Notes under the pieces: generated by a model | What the model was told of the DNA's origin: nothing | Database searches by the model: none | The model's input: only the letters and a program-made list of their open reading frames with translations | Made by a program: the position numbers and the translations under genes | Shown: positions 31,491 through 43,048 of the stretch, piece by piece | How the letters are laid out: each line of letters opens with the position of its first letter | How positions within the stretch are numbered: the stretch's first letter is position 1 | Source of the DNA: Conus ventricosus | Lineage: Eukaryota; Mollusca; Gastropoda; Neogastropoda; Conidae | DNA length: 64,000 nucleotides | Assembly: GCA_018398815.1 (NCBI GenBank) | Contig: CM031618.1 | Coordinates: 50,133,078-50,197,077, forward strand | Reading direction: 5' to 3'

Positions 31491-33344
31491 ACAGGACGGG
31501 AAAATTATTTTTTTGCTTTTAGCCTTGGGGGGGTTTTTTTGAAAAAAAAAAAAATCTGCCCTTTTAGAAAAAAACCTTTTATTTATGGGGGGGGAAACCC
31601 AAAATCTGGGGGTTTAAGCTGATATCTGTGGACTCACTTTTAAAATTTTCTGCAAATGTCACCCAAAAAAGGTTTTCAATAAAAACTCCATTTTTGCAAA
31701 AAATTTAAAACAGTATTTTTGAAAATCTTTAATGATTGAGGGGTACTTTCCCTAGCTTTGTTTTATTCCCGAAGTCAATTTGTAAACATTCTTTCAGAAG
31801 GGACGACCGGGTTTATAGTCACAAAATCTGTCTGGCTTGTGGTTTTCAGTTTCCCCAGCAAAAACTAAGGACGAAAAAATTTTTCTGGGTTAAACTAAAA
31901 TTTAGAAGCACCGCAACAATAAAAAAAACAGGTATTGTTTACTTTTTACAATAGAAGTTTAAATTTTGGACACAGCCCTTAAAAAAATTTCACAGCAAAA
32001 CAAAAAGTTAAAAGGTATACATGATTGTTTAAATTTATTTGGGAGTAGGAAGAAACTGTAGAAGAAAGGGATGACGGAGAAGGTTTTGTTTTCCCAAAAA
32101 AACCCCCTTCCCCCCCCCTGTGTGTGTTTTAGGGCCTGGAACATCTTACACTAAAGGGGGGCTGGGCTGCATCCAGATCATTTATGTCTTTTGCGTCCCG
32201 GAAAATTTTGTTTCCCCGGGTGTGGCTAGGTTTAAGCCAGCCAAAGGTAGGGGGGGCAGAAGTTTCCCGAGCGTTCCCCGTTTTTGACGGATGTCTGACC
32301 CACCTCACTCACAGACACCTGAAAGAAAATTGGGAAATTTAAGCGTAATTTAAGACCATTTTTGGTCCCCCCTTGAAAGACCCAGTGGGACTCTTTTTAG
32401 CTGCCTCGGGCATTTACTTATAGACTTATTTCACGTTTTATTACCAACAACGAGGCCGTTTCATGACGTCATGATCTGGAAGCCCCAATTAACCATTGCT
32501 CCGCTTTTATGACGATGACTTTCATTTTTTCTTAATGTTAGTGAATGGCTTCACCATTGAGGAAGGTCTGCTGTGCATTGCCAGTCATCCATTCATCCAG
32601 TGAGCTCGGCTTTCCACTCTTGATATCTGATGTGCACCTACCTTGGGTTCACCGCCGACTTTTCATGGACTCGGGGTATATTCCCTGTTTGCTTTCCTGA
32701 CAAGAGTGAACATTGAGGGTCATCTGATTCCCCTTTTCCCCAGGTTTTTATTTGAGGATTGACGGTTAATACACATGTCCGAAAATGAACATTATCCTGA
32801 GGGGTACCGTTATACCATACGTTATTCCACCTGAGACGTCATTTGAGTGCGTTTGCCACGTAGTCTGCTACCCTTGTCCGCTCTTATGGACAGTCCTCTG
32901 GATTTTCGTAGCATCATCTCTTTCTTTCCTTCTTCTTTTATCATTTCTGTCAGTGTCTGCTTTCCTTAGATTCTCAAATGCCATGTCCATTGAATGTCCT
33001 TTAGCATGTGTTCTATTCTTTTCTTTTTTTTGCTCTTTCTCCTTGTTGATTCTTCTTTTTGCTGATTTTTTGTCTTTTGCTGATTTTCTGTATATTTTGC
33101 TTTTCGTACTTTTGATGTGCAAGTGAAATCTGTGCTTTTACATGCAGCAGAAGTCTGGGAACACTCTCATCAACACGCCATTGAATTATCTTATTTGGGT
33201 TTGCATGCAAACCCATTTCGAATGTGCAGCCAAATATCAGGCATAAATCTTTGGCCAATAATGAACATACCTACAACTTTTCAGAAAGATCAGCCCAGTA
33301 GTTTTGTCTGGAGCGAGTGGAACGCATTTTGACCACGGACGGAC

Positions 33345-33345
<1 letters not shown>
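31491..33345. other. Non-coding interval between duplications
   Basis: 31.5-32.5 kb is low-quality A/T-rich sequence with nothing recognisable. 32.5-33.1 kb is cleaner and has a pyrimidine-rich stretch with chance ORFs. 33120-33345 ends in cagcccagtagttttgtctg, then (ggac)3 and (CA)n, an arrangement seen at 3' ends of dispersed repeats in many invertebrates. No gene. Confidence 0.5.

Positions 33346-33347
<2 letters not shown>

Positions 33348-33414
<67 letters not shown>
33348..33414. repeat. (CA)n microsatellite
   Basis: About 33 CA units following ggacggacggac. Confidence 0.95.
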
Positions 33415-33416
<2 letters not shown>

Positions 33417-33716
33417 CATTTCTTCGTTCCCAGTCTATAGTACCTCCTGGTCTATAAGAACTGGGAGTACAATGAAGCAAGGAGGTGCATGAGAAAAAAA
33501 GTAGAGAAGTCTGTTAAAAAGGATAATAATTAAAAGAACATCAACCTCTATGTGTGTTAACATAGCTTACACCAACTAATTCTGTTTACATTAAATATAC
33601 TAAGATATCTACTGGGTATAAAGTTATTAATGGCGAAGAACAATGGGAACAGCTTCGTAAATATCAGTGGAATCATCATCTCTACGACAATATTTAACAC
33701 AAGTGTTGATGAAACA

Positions 33717-33717
<1 letters not shown>

Positions 33718-33764
<47 letters not shown>

Positions 33765-33830
33765 TGTGTGTGTGTGTAGGCACGTGCGTATGTATACGCA
33801 CGTGCGTGTATACTCTCGTGCGTGCTTGAG

Positions 33831-33894
<64 letters not shown>

Positions 33895-33975
33895 AGACAA
33901 TGGTAGTGAGTACCAGCAGAGATTTTAAAAAAATGCTCAACCGAACTGGGAGCAACCTTACTTTTTAACAATATA

Positions 33976-34049
<74 letters not shown>

Positions 34050-34052
34050 CTG
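33718..34052. repeat. (GT)n and two (TA)n microsatellites
   Basis: (GT)n at 33718-33778, (TA)n at 33832-33893 and (TA)n at 33970-34050. The second and third are separated by a Penelope-like end fragment (tgctcaaccgaactgggagc). Confidence 0.9.
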
Positions 34053-34160
34053 CTGAACATATTATATATATAAAATCAGAGTTAAAAAGCCACCAGAACA
34101 TTAAAAGTGCTCAACCATGTAGGGAGCGACATGCAGTTTAAATAGGATTTTTAAAATGGA

Positions 34161-34221
34161 CAAATTAAAAACCTACAAGCGTGCTTCAGCTAAACGCTCT
34201 CCTCATGGTATACAATTTGGG
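34161..34221 (-). ncRNA. Type I hammerhead ribozyme candidate
   Basis: Minus strand, in order: CAAATTG then ACC (stem I, 3' strand); ATGAGGA (core CUGANGA with its first C changed to A); GAGC-loop-AGCT (stem II); GAA; GCACGCTTGT, where consensus copies predict a 3-bp stem III; cleavage triplet GTA; then GGT and AATTTG (stem I, 5' strand). Stem I pairs GGT/ACC and AATTTG/CAAATT around an internal loop, as in known Penelope hammerheads. This copy has core changes and may be inactive. Confidence 0.55.
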
Positions 34222-35277
34222 CACGCCACGGTGTTATATATTGTGGTGTGTGGGCGTGTGAGGTCTGTGCGTGTGGCACGTGGCCTGTCGGTTTTTTCTT
34301 TTTTGGGGCTCGTTCAGGGGGGGGACGTGTTACCGGAATGGTGCATTGACAAAGATTTCCATTATGCCTGCAATTGTTTATCATTTCTACTTTAGAGTTC
34401 AGGGATGCTAGGTGGGGTTTACATAATATCAGCCACTTTTCTCCTTTCATCACCCTTTTTGGTTGTGTTTTTTTTGGTTTTATTGGAAGGATCAATTATA
34501 TTTTTAAGGTTGGGCATACACGAGTATGATACCTTGACGGTATTTTTGTTGAATATTTTAGATAGTACATGTTCTTTTGGGAATGATGTTTTAAGGATTC
34601 TGAGGAATTCTTTTCCTACGTTTGTTTTTGTTCTTCCATCATATGGAGGGTTATGCCATATAATTTTTCTTTTCCCGTTTTTCCTGTTGCTGTTCATGTT
34701 GTCATCTGGATTATATTGTAATTTGTAGTTGTAGCCACTTTTTTTCAGCGCCTCTTGGTATTCAGCTGCTGCATGTTAAATTCTTTTCATTGCATGACAG
34801 TTTAGATAATCTTTTGTTTATACCATTAGGTATGGTTTTTAAGATGGAGGGTGGATGGTTACTTTGATGTCTAGAAAAGGTGTGTCATTATGTTTTTTAT
34901 ATGGTTTGTATGTTGATCCTTAAGGCCCAAATGTTATGTTAAATAGTTTACGTTTTTTGTTGGTTCTATTGGTTTTTAGGTTATGGTTTGGGAAAAAAAT
35001 TTACAAAGTTCTTGTTTCTTGTTTTCAGGTTTTTTGGTTTTTGTTTACGTGGAAAGCCGTCTCTCTGTAAACCCAACCCTGTTCCCAAGTTTTTTCTGTT
35101 ATGAGACAACATGAAAAGCCCAAAAAAATTCAAAAGTTTCGCTCATCTAAGTCCCAGTGAATCAAAGTGGAATTTCTGCTTTTTTTTTTTTTACCCAATT
35201 TTTCACTTTTGCTTGGAAGGGTTTTTTTTGGTGTGGGAATGTTTCCATTTCAGTTGTTATATTTGTAATTTGTTGGC

Positions 35278-35420
35278 GAATCTTAGTGCTTGAGTAAGTA
35301 ATTCCCACCCAACGGAAGGGTGAAGTCCACTATGTCAAAAGTAATGAACACTTATTTTTTTCCGTTTGTTCAATTTTTTAAAAAAAAAAACCCATTGGAT
35401 AATTCGAATTTTTTTCCCAG
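35278..35420 (-). other. Empty site for the Polinton (uninterrupted PLE sequence)
   Basis: Matches window positions 1-125 joined to 14909 onward. The sequence ggataattcgaattttttt spans the place where the Polinton sits in copy 1, with a single corrupted gtaac. It shows the pre-insertion state and confirms the element boundaries. Confidence 0.85.
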
Positions 35421-35499
35421 AGTTTGTATTCGTTTTTGTTTTTATGTCTTATTGCTTTTTCCCAGGTCTTTTTACAAATTTTTGCAAATTCAGATACTT

Positions 35500-36065
35500 G
35501 AAATTGCAAAAAAAAAAGTTTCAGTGCCCCTGAAAAAAATTGTTCCAAAAAATATTGGTCCCAAGTACGTAACAACAGACAGTGATAAGAAAATAATGGG
35601 GATCAGGGCAAAACCATTTTAAAAACCCAGTATGCAAACCATAAACAGTCTTTCAAAAATAAAAATTAAAAAACCCAAAACAAAAATTAATAAAAAATTT
35701 TGGAAGTTTTAAAAATAGAAAATAGATTAAAACATCATGGAAAATTTAAAGAGAAACCCAAACAACAAATTTCTAAAAAATGAACTTAGTACTACAAAAA
35801 AAGTGGCTGATTATTTGTAAAACCCCCCCCTGCTCCTGAACTCAAAAGTAGAAATGATAAAAAAAATTGAGGAAAAAGGGGGAAATTTTGTAAATGCCCA
35901 TTCCGTAACACGTCCCCCTGAACGCGCCCCCAAAAAAAAACCGACAGGCCACGTCCCACACGCACGAATCAACGCCCCACACACAATATATAAGCCCGTG
36001 GCGTGCCAAATTGATACCCTGAGGAGGCGTTTTAGTGGAAACGGCTTCTGGGGTTTTTAATTTGT
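35500..36065 (+). mobile_element. Penelope-like GIY-YIG fragment and terminal segment, copy 2
   Basis: Collinear with 15000-15640: the lead-in acagacagtgataag, the IGI-type nuclease stretch, the long A-rich middle, the C/A-rich terminal block with aatatataag, and the hammerhead-like motif at 36004-36065. Smeared sequence; frames broken. Confidence 0.7.
36004..36065 (+). ncRNA. Hammerhead-ribozyme-like motif
   Basis: CCAAATTGATACC then CTGAGGAG, a short hairpin, GAAAC, and GGGGTTTTTAATTTG. Stem I halves (CAAATT/AATTTG, ACC/GGT) pair; stem II is altered. Confidence 0.45.
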
Positions 36066-36079
36066 CCTTTCTTAAAACC

Positions 36080-36160
36080 CTTTTTTAAAAAAACTGGTAT
36101 ATATAATATATATATAATATATATATATATTTTATAATAAATATTATATATTTATAATGA
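36080..36160. repeat. TA-rich microsatellite
   Basis: (TA)n with AATATA variants, at the junction where the sense PLE copy begins. Confidence 0.8.
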
Positions 36161-36246
36161 ACAATTAAAAGTGTTTTTTAAAAATTGAAGGTGCTCAACC
36201 CCTTGGGAGCAGATTGTTAAGAATATTTTAAAAAAAATGAAGTATT

Positions 36247-36300
36247 AAAATAAACAAGTTGTTTCGAACCCTCTCGCTCTCCTCGGATATTCTTTTGGGG
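36247..36300 (-). ncRNA. Hammerhead-ribozyme-like motif
   Basis: Minus strand: CCGAGGA (core, U to C), GAGC-6-nt loop-GTTC (stem II, 4 bp), GAAACA, ACT, TGTT. Stem III is 3 bp (ACA/TGT) with a 3-nt loop and a GTT cleavage triplet. Stem I is A/T-rich and weak. Confidence 0.5.
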
Positions 36301-38583
36301 ACGCTATCTGTCTTTTTTTTCGTGCGGGACTGATTCCATAGCAAAAAATGAAACTTGGTTTTAATACTTCTTTTTTTAAAAAAATTTTTAACAGTGTTGC
36401 TCCCAAGGGGTTGAGCCCCTTCAGATTTTTAAAGAAATTTTATTTGTTCATAAATTATCGTCTCCGTTGGCACGTGATTGACAAAATTAAAATGGGGGAA
36501 AATAAAACTTCAGGCAACTACTAAAAAAATACCTTTTCAAACCCACAACTTACATAAAAAATGATAGAAAAAAACGAGAAATTTGGCGCAACATGAGATG
36601 GAAGGGTTTTCTTCCAAACCAAATGCAAAAAATGAAGACAAAAATACATAGGTTCAAATCGGGCGATCACCCCCGACAAGTGAATGAAGCCTTTCGAAGA
36701 CAAAATGAAGGGATGTAGCCATATTAAATTCAAAAAAACAAAAAACAACTTTCAAAATCCAGCAAATGTAAAAAAAAATCCAAAATGATAAAAAGATATT
36801 CGAAAAGGCTGAAAAAACTAGAAATTTTTACAAATGGAACCAAATAAAATACTTTCAATCTTAAAAAAAAACCAAAAAAACTAAAAGAAAGCTGACAAAA
36901 AACACAAGAAACATCGCAAAAAAGAAAAAGAGCACACCGCATGGAGTTAAGCCGGGAGGGGCAAACCCCAAAAAAAGCCTTCAAAACACCAAAACAACAA
37001 GCTAACTTCCAAAACAACCAACATGTAGACAAAAAACCCCATCTAAACCCGAAGGCAAAATAAGAAAGGAAAATTTTTGGAAAAGGCAATAGATGTAAAA
37101 TAAACATAAATACAACCTTTTGGGAAAAAAAGCTATGAGGTCATAAAATGGTTTAAGAAACCAATAACAGAAAAATACAATGTTCATTACATTTGAATAT
37201 AGACTTCTATCCCCTAGATGAAGAATATCAACAAAGTTTTGAAATTTCCCAAAAAAACCCAAATAAAACGAGTAGAAATGGAGATTATTTTCCACACCAA
37301 AAAAAACCCTTACTCCTAGCAGAAATGAAAACTTAATAAAAAAACGAGCAAAAAACCCCACATTTGAGTAACCATGGGATCGTATGATGGGCCGAAACAT
37401 GTGAACTAGTCGGACTTTTCATGCTATCCAAATCCAAAAAAAATTTGGGAAAAAACAGGTGGTTTGTAAGAGATGGGGCCCTCGGCTTTAAAACATAACC
37501 CAAGAACCATTGAAAAAAGAAAAAGAATTAGTAAAATTTTAAAAACCACAACTTAAAAATCACAATGAAGCAAAAAAAAAAAGTAGTGAATTACTGACAA
37601 AACATTGCCCTCAATGCCACGTGTACAAACCATAAAAAAAAACCCAAGGGGCTTCCAATTACGAAAAATATCAAAGCAACCACCCCCCACCCATACTAAA
37701 AACAATCCCCCAATGGTTAAAAAGAGCTATCCAACTGTAGCAATGAAAACGCCTTTCAAGATGCAGAAAACAGAATATCAAAAAAGATTAAAAAAAAAGT
37801 GGTTACAATTACAAACACAATACAGTCCCGATAATAACACGAAAAGAAATAAGAAAAAAGGAAAAGAAAGATCATATGGTCAACCCACCCTACGATGGAC
37901 AAGTAAAAACAATGTGGAAAAAATTTTTTTAAAAATTTTGGCAAATCATTTTTCCCAAAAAAAACACAAATGTCAAAAATATTTAAAAAAAACACCTCAA
38001 CTCTCATACTCATGTATGCCTAACTTAAAAACATAATTTAATCATAACAAAATGAAAAGCAACATAAAGAAAGGGTGCTGAAAAGAAAATCTTGCAATGC
38101 ACTAAAAATGAACAGTGCCCCCTAAGAACAAATGCCTTTACGGGAACATTTTTTACAAGCTACGGTAACTTCGAAAAAAAAAAAGAAACCTATATAGGGA
38201 TCAAGAAAACATTTCAAAAACCCGTACGAAACCCCAAAAGTCATTCAAAAATGAAAAAACAAAAATCAAACAGAGCGAGTAAAAAACTTTGGGACTCAAA
38301 GACAAAAACTAGCTAACATATCTGGAAAATATTAAAAGAGCAACATCATACAACATTTTCAAAAAGATGAAATCTATGCTCCACAGAAAAAAAGGTTAAT
38401 ATTTTGTAAACCACACCTAGCAACCTTGAATACAAAAGTGATTTGTAAACAAAATTTCAGGCACAAAAGGAAAACTTTGCTAGCGCACGCCCCTGAACGA
38501 CCCCAACATGAACCACAGCACAGTGAAAACGCTCGCACGTGCAGAAAAAGGAATCAGGGCCCCCCGCTTAAAGAAGATAGCGT

Positions 38584-38636
38584 GCCCAAAGAATATCCCG
38601 AGGAGGCGAGGGTTCGAAAAAAACTTGTTATTTTAA
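38584..38636 (+). ncRNA. Hammerhead-ribozyme-like motif
   Basis: Same sub-family as 36247-36300: gaatatcc, CGAGGAG, a short loop, GGTTCGAAA, then acttgttatttt. Bases around the GAAA run are corrupted by A-run smearing. Confidence 0.4.
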
Positions 38637-38650
38637 TACTTATTTTTTTT

Positions 38651-39185
38651 TAAAAATTTTTTCCCCTATTATATATATATATATAATATATTATATATTA
38701 AATATAATAATTTTTAAATATTATGTGTGTGTGTGTGGTGTGTGTGTGTGTGTGTGGTGTGTGTGTGTGTGTATGGTGTGTGTGTGTGTGGTGTGGTTGT
38801 GTGGCGGCGCGCGCCGCGTGCGTGCGGGCGTGCGTGGTGCGTGCGTGCGTGCGTGCGTGGTGCGTGCGTGTGGTTTTGTGTGTATGATTAAATTTGTTGG
38901 TTTTGGGTTTGGGTTTGTTGTTGCTGTCGTTGTTTTATATATTTTATAATTATATTATATAATTATATATATTTTTTTTATATTATAATATATTTATATA
39001 TTTATTAAAAAAAGCTTGTTTATGTTTAGATAAGAAATATATTTATATATATATTATATTATATATATTTTTTAAAATATATATATATTTTATATATTAT
39101 ATATATATTATATTGTGTGTGTTGTTGTGTGTGTGTTGTGTGTGTGTGGTGTTGTTTGTGTGTGTGTGTTGTGTGTGCGGTTTGT
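38651..39185. repeat. TA and GT/GC microsatellites; empty site of the long-LTR element
   Basis: (TA)n, then (GT)n with GGT and GCGT variants to 38880, a T-rich spacer (gttgttgctgtcgttgtttta), TA-rich sequence, and a second (GT)n to 39185. The first half matches 15670-15910 and the second matches 25640-25800, so the 9.7-kb LTR element is absent here. Confidence 0.75.
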
Positions 39186-40334
39186 GTGTCCCCCTAGTTT
39201 TGTAGGAGGGTTTTTCATAGTGATGCTATGTGTTTTTCATGTCGTGTGAATGGACGCGTAAAGGGCTAGTGGTAGTTCCGTCTAACAATGATTTCCCCAA
39301 GAAATAGGTTGTGTCATGTGTGTCAGCAGTCAAGGGGGTGATTTGGAGAAAAATTGATATGGGGTTGTTGGGTGGCTGGATAAGGGGGGGACGTTTGGGG
39401 GTGATATGATAGTTACCCTTTTTTTGATCGAAAACCACTGAAAAAACGCTGTAGAAAAAACGCGGCCCCAACAAGGGAAAGGCAATGGAGCGAAAACTGC
39501 AGTCAAAATGTCATAGTCCCGCCCTAAACACAGAAAAGTCTTGTGCGGGTTTTCATACTGCCCTTGTATTACACCCTTTTTTATCTTTTATAAAGGGGGA
39601 AAAAGCCCGTGGTGCACTGCTGTCATGTCCCACTCACAATGAAAAAGTTCTTTTTTAGTGTTGGGACTTTACAATGTAAGACATAAACCCTTTACGCAGA
39701 TCCTGAAAAAATTGCCGAGAGCCCGCCCCGACGTGATCTTTGAATTTCTGAAACCCGATTTAAAATTTTTTTACCTGTCTAGAAATTTTTTTATAAAGAT
39801 TTTTTAAAAGGTTTTGGGCGTTTTTGGTGTATATTTAAGAGTTATGTGAATTTCTTTTCTTTTTAATGGGTTGAGTTGATGTCAGCATGGTGACAGCTCT
39901 AATATGGCCCTTTGTGGTCGGCTGGGCTATAAGCAACATTACCTTACCTCGCTTGTCAAGACAATTTAAAATGTGACTATGTAAATCCTTTTTGCCATCA
40001 TGATTCCAAGCTTTTATCACAGCTGACAAATAACAGGGAAATTGTCATAAAATTTGATTTCAGGATGTGCCTATAATTATGTATAAAACGGACGCACTGA
40101 CGCTCGCCCAACGCGCGCGCGTGTGTGTGTATGTAGTGTATGTGTCTTCTTTCAGGCTATTTTCATCATGTTTTATTGCTATGTCTCTTATGAGCATATT
40201 CAAGCCTTTCAGTGAAAACTTGGATAGCGCTATGACTTTTACATCATTTCCGTAAGGACAGCAAACACAAATGATTATTTTAAAAAAAAAATCATCAGAG
40301 ACAGTGTGCAAAAAATAACGTTTCATCTACATAT

Positions 40335-40384
40335 TTACCTATCTATCTGTCTATCTATCTACATATTTTCTTTCTATCTATCTG

Positions 40385-40451
<67 letters not shown>

Positions 40452-40673
40452 GTCTATCCATCTATCTGTCTATCTATCGACCTCGTCATCTCTATCTATC
40501 TATTTATCAATCTATCGATCTGTCTATCTACCTATCTATCCATCCATCTGTCTAGCTATCTATCTGTCTGTTTATCTATCATCTCTCTGTCTATCTATCG
40601 ACTTCTCCATCTACCTACCTGTTCATCTACATACCTATCTGTCTATCTATCTGTCTAGCTATTTGCCTATCTA

Positions 40674-40708
<35 letters not shown>

Positions 40709-40723
40709 GTCTCTGTCTCTCTG

Positions 40724-40797
<74 letters not shown>

Positions 40798-40800
40798 TAT
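40335..40800. repeat. (TATC)n, (TGTC)n and (TC)n microsatellites
   Basis: Uninterrupted tetranucleotide units to about 40680, then (TC)n to 40795. The inverted copy 3 equivalent is 54778-55130. Apparent long ORFs are repeat artefacts. Confidence 0.95.
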
Positions 40801-40904
40801 AATTTGCCTGTCTGTCTGTCTGTCTGTCCATCTGTCTGTCTGTCTCTCAATCTGTGTATTTAATCTATACCTCCGTTTAATCGACTGAAACGTTTGTTTA
40901 TCTG

Positions 40905-41038
40905 TCTATGTATGTATGTATGTATGTATGTATGCATGTATGTATGTATGTATGTATGTATGCATGTATGTATGTATGTATGTATGTATGCATGTATGCA
41001 TGTATGCATGTATATCTGTTTGCCTGTCTGTCTGTATG

Positions 41039-41072
<34 letters not shown>

Positions 41073-41105
41073 TGTATGTATGTATGTATGTATGTATGTA
41101 TGTAG
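40905..41105. repeat. (TATG)n microsatellite
   Basis: About 48 units with occasional TGCA variants. A second block lies at 41497-41580, followed by (TAGC)n at 41655-41702. Confidence 0.95.
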
Positions 41106-41496
41106 GGGGGGGGTGGGAGACGGGGAGAGAGGGAGAGGGAAAGGGGTGGGGGGAAGAAAGAGAATGATGATGATGATGACGATGATAATGGTGACGATGA
41201 AGATGATAATGAAGATAATATAACGATGATGATGATGATTCAACAAGACTTATAATCCATGTTTCTTTCTTTAAAAAGATTTTGAAAATATTGCTGAAAT
41301 GGGAACCAAGAATCAAAGGGAGGGAGAGAGCAATAGAGAGAGAGAGTGGAGACTTCCGAAAAGAGTGGGAGGGAGGGTTGACGGAAAGGGAAGGGGGCAC
41401 AGAGAGGGAGGAGAGGCGGAGAGGAAAAGGAAAACAAAAACTGGATAGTGATCATTGTGTGGATTGCGCATGGTCTGGTAGGAGCCCCACAAAAAG

Positions 41497-41527
<31 letters not shown>

Positions 41528-42150
41528 TGTATGTATGTATGTATGTATGTATGTATGTATGTATGTATGTATGTATGTATCATCTGTGTGTCTGTATGTC
41601 TGTCTCTCTCTATTTGTGTAGCTACCTCTCTATCTACCTATCTATCTATCTATCTAGCTAGCTAGCTAGCTAGCTAGCTGCTAGCTAGCTAGCTAGCTAG
41701 CTATCACCACCCGTCTGTCTAGCTGTCTCTCTATTGATGTGACCTTCTGCTCACATTCAGAACACGTCTGTCAGGGAGAAACCACAAATGTCGGTTTTAT
41801 GTCTCTGTGTGTTTGATGCGGGTCTGAGATATTTATTGATGACCCATATTTAGTGAAGTCTAGCTTGACAATACAAGCTCCAACTTGCTTGTCAAGGATC
41901 CCAAAATGAAACTGAGCCATTCTCCTGTACTCTGAACCTGCATGTCATAGGATACAAGAGTAGATTCACCCTGAAGACTTTGGAGTGCAGCAGCTTCATA
42001 GTGGAGGGATTGACTGCATTCTCGAGGGAAAAAAAGCTGTGGGTCTTAAGAATGTTTCAGAACTCCAGAGCATGCAAAGGAGAGTTCGACTCCAGTTTCC
42101 AACGGATACCCAACAACATCAATCGTAACCATGCCGCTTGGCAAAGTCAG
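41106..42150. other. Non-coding segment of the duplication
   Basis: Purine-rich 41105-41450, tetranucleotide repeats to 41702, then 450 bp of unique-looking sequence shared with copy 1 (28210-28690). No supported gene. Confidence 0.6.
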
Positions 42151-43048
42151 CCTCTGTCAACAATGAGTAACCATCACATTTCGGTAAGTCCACCTCTGTT
42201 AAGGCTGTCCAAAATCAGAAACCATCACATTTTGACTAGATGTGCATCTGCAAATGCTATCTACAATGAGCAGCCTTCCATTTTGCTAGTCTGCCTCTGC
42301 TAGGTCTGCCTCTGCTAGGTCTGCCTCTGCTAGGTCTGCCTCTGCTAAGGCTGTCAACAATGAGCAGCCATCACATTGGCTAAGTCTGTCTCTGCTAAGG
42401 CTGTCAACAATCAGCAACCATCACACTGGCTATGTCTTCCCTCTGCTAAGGTTGTCAACAATGACCAACAATCACACTGACTAAGTCTTCCTCTGCTAAG
42501 GCTGTCAACAAGAGCAACAATCATACTGGCTAAGTCTTCCTCTGCTAAGGGTGTCAACAATGAGCAACAGTCACACTGGCCAAGTCTTCCTCTGCTAAGG
42601 CTGTCAACAATGACCAACAATCACACTGGCTAAGTCTTCCTCTGCTAAGGCTGTCAACAATGAGCAACAATCACACTGGCTAAGTCTGCCTCTGCTAAGG
42701 CTGGTCAACAATGAGCAAGAATCACATTTGTCTAAGTTTGTCTCTGCTAAGGCTGTCAACAATGAACAACCATCACGTTTGGTTACCTCTGCCTCTGCTA
42801 AGGCTGTCAACAATGAGCAACAATCACATTTGTCTAAGTTTGTCTCTGCTAGGCTGTCAACAATGAACAACCATCACATTTGGTTACCTCTGCCTCTGCT
42901 AAGGCTGTCAACAATGAACAACCATCACATTTGGTTACCTTGCCTCTGCTAAGGCTGTCAACAATGAACAACCATCACATTTGGTTACCTCTGCCTCTGC
43001 TAAGGCTGTCAACAATAAGCAACAATCACATTTGACTAAGCATGCCTC
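42150..43048 (+). repeat. 51-bp satellite array, copy 2 (left part)
   Basis: About 17 units of 51 bp, each with CTAAGGCTGTCAACAATGA, CATCACATTTGG and CTCTGCCTCTG. 51 is divisible by 3, so one plus-strand frame reads a 17-residue repeat ([13 protein letters not shown] core) through consecutive units. No independent sign of translation. Confidence 0.92.

Larger units (their letters stand above)
34100..35490 (-). mobile_element. Penelope-like element, antisense copy lacking its nuclease
   Basis: Read on the minus strand: reverse transcriptase from 35490 (the strand of FDIVDFYPS near 35310), through to KRKIIWHNPPYDGRTKTNVG and NTVKVSYSCMPNLKN at 34700-34420, which is diagnostic of the C-terminal part of Penelope-like reverse transcriptases. 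The GIY-YIG domain is missing: coding sequence jumps at about 34410 straight into the terminal segment (34141-34350) with a hammerhead motif. Frames are broken at many points, and 35.0-35.5 kb is smeared. Confidence 0.8.
36160..38650 (+). mobile_element. Penelope-like element, sense copy with reverse transcriptase and GIY-YIG
   Basis: Plus-strand order: an inverted pair of terminal segments (gctcaaccccttgggagc at 36193 and its complement at 36397) with a minus-strand hammerhead motif; a degenerate N-terminal region; an FDIVDFYPS-equivalent near 37190; a YRDDG-equivalent (VRDG) near 37465; a segment near 37860 equivalent to the IIW...YSCMPNLK region; a YIGI nuclease motif near 38190; and a terminal segment with a second hammerhead motif near 38600. 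Absent from the equivalent point of copy 1 (about 15660). Every frame is broken, in part by smearing. Confidence 0.75.

Noticed and set aside
32785..33126. Hydrophobic ORF of 113 codons
   Set aside because: Pyrimidine-rich tract with no recognisable protein pattern; the reverse strand gives an equally long Lys-rich ORF.
36521..37400. Minus-strand Phe/Leu-rich ORFs of 75-132 codons
   Set aside because: Antisense to the lysine-rich sense PLE; hydrophobic appearance comes from A-rich codons read in reverse.
40306..40863. 185-codon ORF rich in YLSI
   Set aside because: Translation of (TATC)n and (TC)n microsatellites.
42150..43048. CRISPR-like array of regular repeats
   Set aside because: Head-to-tail 51-bp satellite without unique spacers, in a eukaryotic genome.
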